A stretch of 64,000 nt of DNA. Source: Viscum album (lineage: Eukaryota > Streptophyta > Magnoliopsida > Santalales > Viscaceae). Position numbers and translations under genes: made by a program. The stretch covers positions 427,229,101 to 427,293,100 of the forward strand of contig OY728130.1 of NCBI GenBank assembly GCA_963277665.1, in the 5' to 3' direction. Positions 1-13,075 of the stretch are shown in pieces; the first letter of the stretch is position 1, and each line of letters starts with the position of its first letter. The notes beneath the pieces were generated by a model. The model saw only the letters and a list, made by a program, of their open reading frames with translations, made no database searches and was not told the origin of the DNA.

Positions 1-1640
1 AGATATATTAGTTGGTTTAAACCTTTTAACAAACACTTACTATATCTAAAATACACTCTTTAATGTGGGTAATATGTCCTTTATTTCTATCATGAATGAA
101 TAAATCTCATCAGTAAAACATAAATAATGGCTTGTTATACCATTTTAATATTACTAACCTCGTTTCATTGATATTAAATAATCATTCCAACATCATTAAT
201 ATTATATCTAGTATCATTAAATTCATTTAGCCCCCTCACATCTTCTCTCACTTCCTCCACGTTTATATTAATTACCCTAGATTGAATAGGTTACCAAGGA
301 GGAACTATTAGATGGTTTATTATAAAGACTATGGGGGATTCCATGATTCATACCATATTGTCCAATAATTATCTAAAAACTAATGTTTATTTGAACTGTT
401 TGATCTCATCCAAATAATATATTAGTTCATTTTTCAAATCATGATAATATTCTTTTAGATTATCCAATCTTATCATGAAGGAAAAAAGGAAAAAAGTTAC
501 CAAATTGATTTCAACATTATAAATTTTATAACAATTTATCACTGTTGGTAAATCCTCAAGAACATGATGAGGTGATACCATGGGTTTTGGTGTGTGATAA
601 TGATTAACAGACATAGTAATCACTTTCCTATCATTGTCTATATCATGAGAAAATGATCTTTGAGGTATTGGACGAAAATAAACACACTAGACCTTACTTT
701 CATCACTTCGTCACCAATGGGAATCATTAAATAGTTTAAACCTTCCTAGCCCTTTCATCGTTGACATTAGTAGTTTTCTAAACCGCTAACTGAATTAGAT
801 AAACTATATCAGATTATCTGATAACATCATCCTCCTGAGTCAAAACATCCTCTTCCATAACAAGAATAATCACTAATACCGGAGGCTTTGGTCTCACAAC
901 AACTGACTCCCCAACATCCGTAGTAGTGAACCTCTCAATAGGCATTCCACACCTATGTTATGATGTAGTGGATAGATCCCCCTGAGTTGGGGCGAGAGGT
1001 TTTATAACCAATGGAGCAGAAAAATTCCAATATGACATGTATTCAAGACCCGACAGATGCATCCTAGTTATAACCAATATCCGTTAAAAGTACTCTCGAA
1101 TGTGTATTGTTCTCGTGAAATATCATATCTCCTCCAACATTTAGATCCACCAATCTCTTAATTAGGATCAGATATATTATCCTACAATAGGGATAATAAT
1201 TCAACTTTCAGTTCCATTAGTAGAGGCGATAGAGAAAATAGATCATATATTGAAGAAGTTTCTACTTTATGTTGTCAATCATATCATATAAGAGGTACAA
1301 ATCTTGAGATAATACATTCTCTATCTCACCAAATTTTTACTATATCTTATTCTGAAAAAACATAAATCGTAATTTCCATTCATCTTATATAACATTTAAA
1401 TAATTCTTCAAACAAAATAAATTAGGATATGAAAACTGAAAACTTCACTTGGTCCCAATGTACACATACCAAATAGATATGGGATAAAACTGATCTCAAC
1501 CATGTGAGGATAAAGAAATTATTCATCCCTTTCTCTATAATGAACAATAATTCCTTTTACATTCATGTTTTAAGAGAGAAAATATTCCACTTCTCCAAAC
1601 TAAAGCTCTAATGTTTACATGAATTTATTCACATGGTCTT
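1..1640. other. Unassigned AT-rich sequence
   Basis: No gene can be supported here. On the minus strand between about 790 and 1060 there is a more GC-rich patch. It reads with few stops and has a proline- and acid-rich composition (for example RPKPPVLV and EEDVLTQEDD). It could be a remnant of a transposon gag or ORF1, but I do not recognise the family. Minus-strand sequence at 1200-1560 faintly resembles gag-like reading frames of plant gypsy elements, too weakly to annotate. Confidence 0.3.
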
Positions 1641-1744
1641 CAAAATAGAAACCAGATGTATTCTCCTAAAAATAAAATTATCATCCTTGTAATTGAGAGA
1701 ATTTCTTCATCAACATTTCAGTTTCACATATCTAAGCCATATCA

Positions 1745-2566
1745 ATGAGTTTCTCAATTAACAATCTCCACTTTGAATTTATGGTATTATCTTTCTTAGA
1801 TGATACTGAATCACAATTTGAGAATTGGAAGGCATTCATTTGTTGTTCCTTGGGCAATTCCACTGTTTATAATAATCATTTTGCAGGTGCAATGGTGACC
1901 TTTTGGGTTCGTCAGTATGAATGTGACATTATTAATAAATTAAGTAATTATTCTCAATATGTGACCATTTCCTTTTTTATTAATGATATTTCTATTTCTA
2001 TGACAATTGTTTATGATTTCAACCTTGATAGAAGATGAACATATATTTAGAAAAATATGGCCTCTAGGTCATATTGTTTGAGTCTCAGTTGTATTTTAAT
2101 ATGTGATTTTATTTCTATTTTGAGACATTATCAAAAAACATGAAGTAATTTTTTTAGATAATCATCCAATTATTTGTATTCTTGAATTGATTAATGTGGA
2201 TTGGATGAAGTCCCCATAGTTTGAGCTGATTATTCCTGTAGTAGGTATACTCTATATGGGAGGCATGCCAGTAAATTGGATAGCTTTTTTGTAAAAGTTA
2301 TTGACATGAATGGTATATTTGATTTATTCTCCCTCACTCATCCAATGTTTCATTCTGACAATGACCCTCTACTAGTTGATCATGGTGTTAATAAATCAAT
2401 GCCATCTCCCATACCGTTCAGGTTTGACAATTCTTTTCTTGTTGTTTCGTGTTGTAGAGAAATTGATCTTGGATACATGGAATATTGTACTCTTGGGAAG
2501 CACTCTATAAATTTTTTCCATCTATTTAATAATTTTATAGAAAATATTAAAGAATTGATTAAATAA
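1745..2566 (+). pseudogene. LINE endonuclease domain (broken)
   Basis: Two open pieces (1745-2038 and 2276-2566) are separated by stops and together follow the L1 endonuclease fold. The first piece contains a stretch ending NDISISMTIVYDFNLDRR, matching the strand that normally reads AMTVVYASP. The second contains KLDSFFVKVIDMN followed by HSDNDPLLVDHG. These correspond to the conserved 'LDRFF...W' and 'SDHNPLLV' motifs, and the catalytic SDH is changed to SDN here. The enzyme would nick target DNA to prime reverse transcription. Stops between the halves and loss of the catalytic histidine make it inactive. Confidence 0.7.
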
Positions 2567-3039
2567 TCCTGATCAAATCATGAAAGTGAGATTAAGGATA
2601 TTGACTCTCATCTAGTACATTTCCAGTAATAAAACATAAGTTGAGATGTTCACTCTCAAGAGGAGTTTCAATCCCTCTTAAAACTCTATGGTGTGTTGAC
2701 CTTTAAAGAGAATAATTCCCATAATCCATTCAAAATTAGGTGGATTAAGGGGGGTTTAGTAACTCATGATTTTTTCATTGCATGCTCTTAGAGAAAAAGT
2801 TAAGAGGAATTCTTAAAGACCTAAAAATTTATGGGATTTTTTAACTTTGAGAATAAAATTTCAATTGATAAACATGTTATTTTGAGATTATTTACTTGGA
2901 TAATGGGGAGGAAAACAATCAACAAATTATATAATGCAATAACCCTACCATTGATTACATCCATAATAAAAGGATTTTTGTGGCGTCAAATCCAAAATAA
3001 ATTCATGTATCCCTTTCCTATTTAAATATGGATAGTGTT

Positions 3040-4010
3040 GTTGGTCCTAATGAATTCAAAATGAATGTCTTCATGTTCTATTTAGATATTTTTCATCTTA
3101 AGGTAATTAATGTAGTGATGTAATTATTCATTCATGATTATATTAAATATTATGGGAATTAGAAATTTATTTCATTTATTCCAAATAATGTTAAATTTCT
3201 AGATATTAGGGACTTTAAGCCTGTTGCTATTGAAAATTATATAGAAAAGGTGATTAGAAAAATTATGACACCCAGGTTGCATGAGATTGGCAATGGATTT
3301 ATTTTTTCAAATGATTTTAGGATTCTCCCTAGGATAAATATTCAGAACTACATCTGTACTACTATAGTGTCTGTGAATATTTTGAAGAAAATGGTAAAAG
3401 TTGGTAATGTTTCTCTGAAGATTGATATTTATGAATCCTATGATACAATAAAATGGAAGAAAAGTTTTTTCACCTCAGAATGCATGGGTTTTCATAGAGA
3501 TTAATTAATTTTATTTATTCTATTATCAAGGATTCCATTATATCTATCCTTATCAATGAGAACCCGAGAGATTTCTTTCTATTCTCTACAGTGTTCAGGA
3601 AAAGAGACCTTTTATTTGGGTTTCTCATTTCCTTAAAAGAGAATTATTTAAAATTGTTTTCCTACTAATCATGTAATGTTTATATTTATCATCAAATTAA
3701 GGTTGAGAGGGATTTGTTTTCACCCTCACATCTATTTCATTTGGATGATATTCTCTTTTTTGTGAATGCTGGTAGAGTCACTATTTCTTATATCAACGTA
3801 ATTTTAAGACACTATGAAGAAATTGTGGTTTAGGTTATTAGCTAGAGAAAGTCTTATTTTCTATTTAGAAAATAAGTGAATAAATCTATGTATAATAGGG
3901 TAACCCAATGTTTTAGGCTTAATATAGGATCATTTCACTTTATTTATCTTGGATTTCCCCAAGTTTTGGGAAACATGAAAATATTCTACCTGTAAAATTC
4001 TTCATCAAAA
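3040..4010 (+). pseudogene. LINE reverse transcriptase domain (broken)
   Basis: The plus-strand frame reads FIPNNVKFLDIRDFKPVAI then KVIRKIMTPRL. These are the LINE RT motifs 'LIPK...DFRPISL' and 'KIIAKILANRL'. The longest open piece (3250-3504) ends VSLKIDIYESYDTIKW, the 'LKLDMSKAYDRVEW' catalytic block with its first aspartate kept. The second catalytic block lies at about 3728-3760, where HLDDILFF replaces the usual FADDTLLF (the two aspartates sit at 3744-3749). Numerous stops and shifts separate these motifs. The order and spacing are those of an L1 RT and unlike LTR-element RTs. Confidence 0.7.
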
Positions 4011-5289
4011 TTTGTTAAATAGTATGAAACCTAGAAGGGGAAGGCAACGTATTAGGTAGGTATAATTTTCCTGGTCAATTATTTGATCACCTCAATATTA
4101 CGTTATTATATCTTCATATATATATAGTTGAGATCAATGATTATTGTTTTACCAATCATGATTCACAATTTAATGTGTACTGATTTGATTCATGAATAGA
4201 ATTTGATCAGGTTTTCCTAGAATGAGTGTTCCAAAATAGTGAATATGTGGGGAATGGGACTCATGGCCTTCAAGATTTTCAATGATACTTTGATTAAAAA
4301 TATCACAAAGAAAATCATGTCTACCTATTATTTAATATTGAAATTTCATTCTACCAGATTTGTTAAAAACTACATAGCGGACATGTCATGTGTTTTCCCT
4401 TTTCTGTTTGGCCATCTACGAATTAGTCCTATTATTATATTAGTAACTGTTCAAAATATATGGTTTGTACCCCCATCATATTTGAATATTTGTATAAGTA
4501 CTCATATTTATACACCTATCATTAATACGTTGATATTCTATTATCATTGAGGAATGTTATATTTTTTGAGATGCTACATAATTATGATATGCATGATCTG
4601 TTTCCCACTCATCTCAGTTTGGAGTTATCTAGGTATTTATATTATACTCATGAGGTTTTTATATAGACCACTAACATCGATGGTATCTTCAATATTAGGT
4701 ATTTATATAGGCATCATTGAGGTGACGAAATTAGTATGCCTGCTTGGGTTTTAGAATTTATAAGGACATTTATCTCTTATACTGATCTACTTTTAATCTA
4801 AAATATTTTGAAGAAATTCGTTTCTATTCAATACTTCATTTGACATATATAGATACATGTCACCTCGGACAATTAGTTTTGTTTTCATGTTTAAGAGTCC
4901 CTATTTTATTTTTTGGCTTGGTGTCACTTCTCTTTCAAACTAGGGATACTTCTATAGAATTTATTTCTCTAAAATCGTTGTTTTCAATTTCTTGAGGTTA
5001 AACATTGATAAATGTACAACTTTTACTACTTAGATAAAATTCACTCTCTCATGTTGGTTTTTTTAGTATGTGTCCTATAAAACACATGGATAGAAAGGAA
5101 TGATTTATCCTTCAATAATAATGCATCTTCATTTTATACTAGAGTCTCTTCCATTCATAAGGGGATTATGCTTGCATACAAAATACAAAATTCATCAATG
5201 TATAATTACATTTCTGATAAGATTATTTTTAAATCACTTTGTGTTTTTGGAATCATAAAGAAAACATTAATTTCTAGATCCATTAAATG

Positions 5290-5720
5290 GATACCCACAA
5301 TCCCAATATGGTTAAAATTCAACATTTATGGAGTTCCTTAAGGTGCACCAGGTCCCTCAGGTCATGGATATATCTTTTGTAACCCTTGGGGTATCATTAA
5401 GGGATAATTATTTTAATTTATTGGGAATGGTTATGTAATAGAAGATGAGCAGTGGACTATGATCATTGCTATTATGTATGCTGTCCAATATAGATGGCGT
5501 GTTCTATGGTTAGAGTTAGATTCATCTATGGCTATAAAAATTATCAACACTCACTCCAGGAATGTACCAAAAAGAATACTCAAATCTTAGATTTATTATC
5601 TTTGACTTATGGAATTGTTTTTCACTATGTTACTCATGTCTATTGAAGGAAAATAAGGTGCTTGATGTTCTTTCTAAAAGGGAAATTATGGAGGCTAGTT
5701 CATGCTGGGCCTTTATGTTT
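5290..5720 (+). pseudogene. LINE C-terminal RNase H domain (broken)
   Basis: The frame reads NIYGVP, a stop, GAPGPSGHGYIF, then WLELDSSMAIKI and, after a shift, LLKENKVLDVLSKR. This is the plant L1 RNase H pattern 'NTDGASRGNPGPSGAGG ... EGDSKLAI ... REGNKVADALS'. In this copy the first catalytic aspartate is replaced by tyrosine. RNase H is an optional C-terminal domain of plant L1 ORF2 and would degrade the RNA template. At least one in-frame stop lies inside the domain. Confidence 0.7.
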
Positions 5721-5899
5721 TCAAATTATTGTTCAAGATTAGTTGAAGTGGATTCTCATGGATATTTTCATACACATCCATAAAAAGCCTCTCTTTATTG
5801 TCTTGATTGGAACATTTTTTTAATAAATTAATAAGGTATAGGTTCTCCTATCTCATGAACCATCTGTATTAACATTAAAATCTGCTAGAATATTTCAAA

Positions 5900-6690
5900 T
5901 CTAATTCCATGAGATTTTCATCGAATCTAGTACATAAGAATACTAAAAAAATAATTCCAAGAATACATCTTGTCAAATACAATAGAATCCCAACTATTAC
6001 GCTCTATAATGTTTTGTCAACTAGATTCCCAATTTTTACCAAATAATGATTTCATTAAAACTATTAGGTTTTTTATTTTTTTATTTTGATGTTAAATCCA
6101 CTTATGTAATTCATGTTTATATTTAATTTTATTCAAGACACACCTGATGAATTTTTGATAAATATAAAAATTCAAAAAGTAATTTAACTCACCCATAATG
6201 TGTATTTAACCTTATTTTTGAATGAGTTTTAAAGATTTATTACATAATATTTTAATTTTCTTACCAAAAACCATCATATAAATTTATATGATATTAATTT
6301 TTAAATAATGTATTTCTATTGAAAAGAGTATGATATTTCACCATTGTTGAAAAAAAATTGATAAAAGAAAAAAACACAAAAATTCAAACTATGTTTTAAG
6401 TTATTGATTGAGACCTTACAGATTTTTTCTATGTTTTAAAAATAAATTTGAAAAATGGGTATTTTCGATACTAAAATTTTATTCAATATAAACATCCTTT
6501 GTTAAAAAACCATTTGAAAAATTGAATTTCACATCTATCTGGTATAATTGGATACCTATGTGTGGTCCATAGTCTCGGAGAATACTAATGGGTTCTATTA
6601 TAGAAAATTGTGTAAATCTATCTTTATAATATATTCTTTCCACCTGGTTATACACTTTAGACACTAATATATCTTTTTCCATATGATCTA
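5900..6690 (-). pseudogene. Copia reverse transcriptase / RNase H (broken)
   Basis: The open piece 6479-6682 reads GPHIGIQLYQIDVKFNFSN then GFLTKDVYIE. This is the copia RT core 'KLYQMDVKSAFLNGYLEEEVY'. Downstream (lower coordinates) the translation continues as HFSNLFLKHRKNL, stop, GLNQ ('FPNHVYKLKKALYGLKQ') and IYMMVFG, where YVDDIVFG is expected. At 6025-5930 LTKHYRA and related residues match the conserved 'YRAIIGSLLYLTASRPDI' at the start of RNase H. The YVDD catalytic pair is lost and many stops are present, so no product is expected. The domain ends at about 5900, beside the LINE. Confidence 0.72.
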
Positions 6691-7439
6691 ACTATTATTA
6701 TATTCTTTATTTATAGAAACCCAATATGTTCCCATAAACTGAATCTCATACCTTGTTTCCCATGAATTGGATAAATTCATCTTTCATTTCCAAGACACAA
6801 CTCTCATCTACAAATGATTATTTAATGGTTTTAGTTTTAGTTGACATAAAGAGGATGAAAGATTCCAATTTTTTATACACTTTTTATAGTTTTAATCCAT
6901 ATATATACGCTACTTATAAATTATTCTAAGGGATGATTCTTTAAGGCTCTATACTCTCTATGTAGAAAAATTTACCGTTCAATTTTATCACTCCTTTAAT
7001 GATTTGGTTGACCAAATTATTGTTCCAAGTTATCAAAATCTTTATTTTCAATGATTTTTTTGATCTCTTTTTTTTTCAAATAAACAGGTAGTTTGTCAAA
7101 TTGATTCATTTTTTGATCAAAAGGGTCACTATCAATAAATTTCACTTTAGTTGATTCATTAAAAATATAAAATATTTTTTAAAAAAAATCAATATTACAT
7201 GGATGTAGTATAATGTACCATAAAAATATCCTTATTTGATATTAAATCAAATTTACCAAGATTATTTTTTTTTCAAAATTTATAGATTTTAATAGAAAAC
7301 AACAAAGAATCCAACTTTTAGATTTTTATAATTCCTTAAATCATATGGTATTTTATTTAAAATATGGACAATACTATTATTTTTAATCCATAAAGATGAT
7401 ATATATATATTATACCAAAAATGACAGGATATGTTATAT

Positions 7440-7765
7440 TCACTAATATAGACTTATGAATTTCTAATAAGGTCTCATTATTCATTTTAACAACAACATT
7501 TGAATAAGGTGTCATGGGGATGAATTAATTTTTTTTTCCAAATTTTAAACATTATGAATTAAAATTATGGTTTATAAATTCTTATCCATGGTCACTTATT
7601 AAAGAAAAAAATTTGGAATCATCACCTTCATGAACCAATTTTAAAATTCCTATAAAAATTGTAAAAGCATCACCCTTAACACTATGAAAGATAACACAAA
7701 TAGATCTTGGGAAATCATCAACTAGTAGGTAAAAAATATTTTTATCCTAGGATTTATATTCTAGA
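7440..7765 (-). pseudogene. Copia integrase core (broken)
   Basis: The minus-strand frame reads VDDFPRSICVIFHSVKGDAF, then LISDHG, stop, EFIN, then FIPMTPYSNVVVKMNNETLL. This is the copia integrase core, normally 'VDDFSRFTWVFFLKSKDEAF ... RSDHGTEFEN ... TPQQNGVVERKNRTL'. The aspartates of the catalytic triad are recognisable and the glutamate region is altered (VVVKMN for VVERKN). At least three stops interrupt about 110 codons. Weak similarity to the zinc-binding N-terminal part may extend to about 8060. Confidence 0.72.
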
Positions 7766-8945
7766 TAGATCCAATAAATCCATTTTTACAAATTATAGGG
7801 GAATATATATAAGAACTTATTTTACTATTTTAAAATAGTACTATTGTTACATTCTTATTTTGAATACGTCACATTTATTCTATTTCTTTAATTTATGTTT
7901 TTGGAAATATGAAAAATAAATTAATTTTAGACATTTTTCTAAAATAGTAGACATTAAATTTTCCAAATATTTTATTCTTGATCCATGATTCAATTTTTCT
8001 ATCATTATAATATTTGAGGTTTTGTCAACAAAATGAGTTATGATATAGAGTATTGAAATTCTCAGTTCAAGGTGAATAAATTTTAAGAATTTTTACATTG
8101 AAACCCTAACATTTATTATTTTAAATATCCAAAAAACAACCTTAATAACAATTTTTTTAAGTAATTATAAAATTTTACATCAATCATTCGACATATATAA
8201 TATTAATGTTGAGGACTGATCATGACATACAAACTGATCTGACACTAATAATCATTCCCTTGGCATTATCACCATATGTTGCATAACCTCCATCATTTTT
8301 TATATAGAATAAAAATTAATAATATTTCTACTCATATTTATTGATCATCTACAATACATATACCATTTATCATTGATTATATTATATGAATTTACCTATA
8401 TGAAAAAATCAATCAAGTAATTTGTTTCGTACCTATATTTTCATAGGTCTCAAAATTTTAGGAACTATGGATTTTGGAACCCAAATATTTTTTTACAGAT
8501 ATCCCATCACTGTATTTTCAAAAAATATTGAAAACAATTAAATGATTAACTATAAAGATTTAGTTATTTATTACAAAAATTATTATCATATTTCCCTCAT
8601 TATACATAGTGAAATCAAATAAATTTTAGAGATGTATTTATTCTTTGTTCTAGGAGCAAAAAAATTATGAATATTTTTGTTTTTCCTTCGAATAATATTA
8701 AATTTTTTTAAGAAATTATATTTACCAAGGATTTAGATAAGAAAATTTCCCCTTATTCTAAAAACACATTCATCATATTTTGGGTGTTGAACTCATTTTT
8801 GAGGAAATTCAATTTTAATTCCATGTGTAATATAAGATGAAAAATAGTTTTCTAGTTTTACATTCAAATAAATAATTTTCTTATGTAAGTCCTCCATTTC
8901 ACTAACTCTGATATTATAATAGTATTCAAGTGATTTATTTTTCTT

Positions 8946-10133
8946 CTACAATCTTTCATTTTTTGATTTAATCATGGTATAATATTTATTTAAATCATCA
9001 AAAGAAAAATTTTCATTTTCAGAATCATTTTCATGCATAGAAGAATAAATAGAATATACCTCATCATAGAGTACCATAACAAATATTTTAATTTTAATAT
9101 TAAAATTCATATTTTGATTTCGATGATATAAAATTTCTAGAATCATCAAATTCACTACATATTTCTTCATGTATTTCATGGATTTTTAATTATATAGCAA
9201 CTTATAGAAATAATTTTTCTCTTATTTCATATTATCTTTTAAATCATGGATGTTTGGTTTTATGTACTTTAGTTTCTTATAATCAAATAATCAAACATAT
9301 TTAGTGTCCCCCTCGTTATTCAGGTAACTATTGAAGGGTTTTTTGAATCCATTTCTTTTGTTTTGTAAAAAAAAATTGATCTTTTTGGGGAAAATGATCT
9401 ATTTTATCCTTTTATTCATAAATTTATGTGGATTTATCATCTATATGAGAATAAAAAAACATGTACTCTTACACTTCATTTCAAATTTTGAATTAGAAAC
9501 CTTAAATGTTGTATTTTGCTTCTTTACAAGCATATGTTGTACTATCTTTGTTTCCTTTTCCACTTTTTTGCATCAGAAATGTACCAATAAGATCATATAT
9601 TTTGAAACATTTTTATAGCTATCGAATAACTAATTAAGGATAATAATTAACTCTATCTAGGTATAATATTTTTTATTTTAGATATAGGTCTTTTTTAGGG
9701 ATAGGTGTTGCTAAAGTAACAACATTTTTTACAAGAGCAATAAGTATAATATGAAAATTATTGATGATTCAACCTTCAACTATTCTAGAAGTACAAAGGT
9801 AATCAAGATAGTATTATATCTATGATATAATATGTTTATGATCCTTCATAAGACACTCATATTTTTTGTAAACATCTCACAGTTTTTTGTAAATTATGAA
9901 TCTTGGTTGACCTTATCTGGACCTAGTACAAATATAATATAATTAATTAGTTTGAATTTTAGATCATATTTTTCTTTAATAGTATCATCTGCTGTATCTA
10001 ATTTAGTTTTTGGATTTTTATAGGGCTTACTAGACATTATATTGACTTTCAGATCATAATTTTTCTATTAAATGAATATCCATGACTTCCAACATCCATA
10101 GTTTTCTCTATTGAAATGGGGCTCTGTGTCCAT
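8946..10133 (-). pseudogene. Copia gag (broken)
   Basis: The presumed start at 10131-10133 gives MDTEPHFNRENYGCWKSWIF, the copia gag opening 'FNGENYGFWKSRMKIFI'. The middle is full of stops. Near 9250-9210 a decayed zinc-knuckle-like stretch (KLKYIKPN) is seen. The last open piece, 8946-9179, is rich in Asp/Glu/Asn and reads YSIYSSMHENDSENENFSFD then DLNKYYTMIKSKNERL, typical of the region after the zinc knuckle in Sirevirus gag. Gag would form the particle around the RNA. Confidence 0.6.
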
Positions 10134-10135
10134 AG

Positions 10136-13075
10136 ACTTGACTCGTCTATTTTTAAATATATTATCCATTTTGAAAATATTCATAAAAATATAACTTTTT
10201 AATGATAATAAATCAATATTAAAAAAAATTGATACAAACATTTGGTCAAAGAACAATTAAACTAAGACTCGGGGTGGAGGTGAATTGAGATCATGAAAAT
10301 TTTATTGTAATATAAAACAACCCTCTTTAACATATCAAAAGATGAAATATTTTCATAAAACATGAAATAAATGGAAATTGAATTATTAAGAAAATGATCA
10401 CACATAAATATTTTCTTTTGGTTTAGGGAACAAAAATCACCTAGTCTATAACACCAATTCAAAAATACAAGATCATATTTATTTTTACTGGTACCAATCA
10501 TTTTACCAAGGACGTCTAGTCCTTTTTGTAGATATTTCATGACTATGTGAAATTATTCAACCGTTAATAAAATAATGATATCATTTTCTATGATCGTTTA
10601 AGGGATTTACAAAACACTATCCTTCATGTTATTTCTAAGAAACCTATCACTTACAATAGTGGGAAAGAATATGAAATATTAAATATGATGATTATAGTTT
10701 CAATATTCTACTCTCATAAGAGAACAAATATACATGATAGATAATATGAAAGAAAAATATCTCGAGGATAACCTTTTATGAATTTAGGATTGAACATTGA
10801 AGAATAGATGCTAATCATAAATCTTTTTTATAGAACAAAGAATAACATTAACCGTTATGAAAGATATTTTTGATAGTGTATGTGATTTTTCATTTTATTG
10901 TTTATATTTATTTATATTTATATTATTTTTACATTGAAACACTCATGCATAAAATTTCATTTAATATAATTTCATGAGATCTATAATATCTGAGAAATGA
11001 AATAATTTTACATGTATTATTAAGAAAATATCACAAAAATAGTAATTACCATTAAATTATTCATGAAATTATTTTGTATTTATGTACATTAAAAATTATT
11101 ATATACATTTTCTAATCAATGTGGTAACCCAATATTTAATGCTTTGAAAACAATATTAAATTATACTCATAGTAAAATAATAATAATAAATAGCTGGTTG
11201 TAGACCAACATAGCCATTTCTAGATCACCACAAAGCCAAATGCCATAAATTCAAATTCATATAGTCTTTATGTTTAGGTATCCATTATTTACGTAGACGA
11301 TTTACTCTCATAGCCAGATCACAAATCCTTATTCTTACTCATCTAAATATTTGAATAATGAAATTAATTCTGTTGTCATTTGGAACCAAGTATCTGAATA
11401 TACCATATAGCCAATTAACATAGATGATTGCTTCTTGTATTTGATTCATGTATCCATTTCATTCATGTTCTTATTCTCCCATATAGGTAATTCATTGATA
11501 TCATAATTTTTACAATACTTATTTGATGAAAAATATGATTTATATAAGAAATTATTTCATATGTCCAATTGATGTAGTGGATTTATCTATATATAAAGAT
11601 ATATATACTTAAGTATATTTTATAAAAAAACATCCATAAGTTTAGAGTAAAATAAGAATAACTAAAACAAATATAAAACATAATGACCGAACATAAAAAA
11701 ATCATCACTAACATATGAAGTGTATTTGAGATCATAAAAAATAAAAATACATATGTTTTATGGGAACAACATTATTAGTCCATTTACCATGAATGAAATT
11801 TTATATAATAAACACATGAGAAAACAATATTATCCCTTATTACCTTGTTATTTTTTTTTCATGATGTATAATTGAATAAGTTTGGGGGAGATATTATCTA
11901 TTATTGAAGATATATTCATCATTAATGAGATTATGTTTATATTTTTTTCATTGGTTTTGGAAAATCATAACAATATTTTATTCATTTGATTTTATTTTTA
12001 TCCCTCTATATTAAAATGAAAAAAAAAATTAAAATTAAGAACAAACACATTGTGACCAAGTGGGGGTCAAAAAATCACCATTACTTGACTAATTCCTTTT
12101 TATATCTATATAAATTAGTTTTATCGGTAGATCATATGGGATTCAGTTATGGATTTGAAATTTTTATCAGTTATAACCTTTTAGAAAAATAAAATGCAGA
12201 GAAAATGGATATGGAATTAATCATTATATTTTCATTATTTGTGACGTTTTTTTCTTTGGGATGGGGAGATTTTATTTTAAATCACTGTTTTCATTTGGAT
12301 TATTTTTTATTATCATGTATTGTACATCAGAAATAAAACTCTTTTCTTATTCTGAAATTTTTATCAAATCATTACCATTTTCATACAGTACATATATAAT
12401 TATGGTACTTATTAAAAATTACTCATAAGTAATTGTGATCATTATTAGTTTAGGGTGGAGGTTTTAGGTCCTATCAATTAATATAATTTATACCATATAT
12501 TAGAGGCATGGTAAAAACATTGAAACATTTTGGTAATGGTTTTTTAGATTTTATGGGACAGTTTTTTTGAATATGGGATGGGAAAACATTATTTCAATTG
12601 ATTCTCACATACCCAGGGTATGAGTGTTAATTGAAACAATTATCCACTAGTGAAATATTTTCTTATTGTTTATTATTGTAATATTTTACAAATTTAATAA
12701 TTATATTATATTTTTCCTTTTTTGAAAGAGCATAAATTTTTTTAATTCTAGTTATTTAAAATTTATATTTTTTTTCTTGAGGTTCTTTAAATATGTTTTA
12801 AATTTATATTTCCAAAATGTAATAAATATATTATAAATTAAATTGGTTAATTTTTGTTATGAATTTAATCAAAATACATAGATTCAAAAACAAATTAATG
12901 TTGAGTTTTTTCATTAAAAGTTATATAAATTATATAATATGAATAAATGAATAAAAATGTTTTATGATTTGTTAAATTTGAGGAAATTTATGGTGAAAAA
13001 AATATAGAATAGTCACATTGAAATTTAAATTTTATATTAAAATGATAATAGTAATGTTGATATGAGTGTAAAAAA
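10136..13075. other. Unassigned AT-rich sequence (possible old LTR)
   Basis: No gene is supported. It sits directly upstream of the minus-strand copia gag, where a 5' LTR would be expected, but no second copy was found to prove it. A 92-codon minus-strand open frame at 10262-10540 has no family resemblance that I trust. Confidence 0.3.

Larger units (their letters stand above)
1641..5800 (+). mobile_element. Decayed L1-type non-LTR retrotransposon (LINE) with C-terminal RNase H
   Basis: Interrupted translations on the plus strand give, in order, an apurinic-type endonuclease, a LINE reverse transcriptase and a C-terminal RNase H. This is the order of the plant L1 ORF2 protein. The copy is heavily broken by stops and frameshifts. 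The left edge is only where homology becomes visible (about 1740) and the right edge is set by the end of RNase H (about 5780). No ORF1, clear poly(A) tail or target duplication was found. It lies immediately next to the RNase H end of a minus-strand copia element, so it may have inserted into that element. I could not find the rest of the copia on the other side. Confidence 0.75.
5880..10135 (-). mobile_element. Decayed Sirevirus-like Ty1/copia element
   Basis: Minus-strand translations run gag (10133 to about 8946), integrase (about 7765-7440), RT and start of RNase H (about 6690-5900). This is the copia order, with integrase before RT. The acidic, coiled-coil-like gag C-terminus (SENENFSFDDLNKYY) and the RT wording (LYQIDVKFNFSNGFL) point to the Sirevirus/Maximus lineage. 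Neither LTR could be recognised. The RNase H side ends next to the LINE, and 10136-13075 may hold a lost 5' LTR. Stretches between the named domains (6690-7440 and 7765-8946) are the same element, too decayed for motifs. Confidence 0.7.

Noticed and set aside
10262..10540. Minus-strand 92-codon frame upstream of the Sirevirus-like gag
   Set aside because: It has a vague resemblance to a copia pol linker, but the position is wrong for that element and nothing else supports it.
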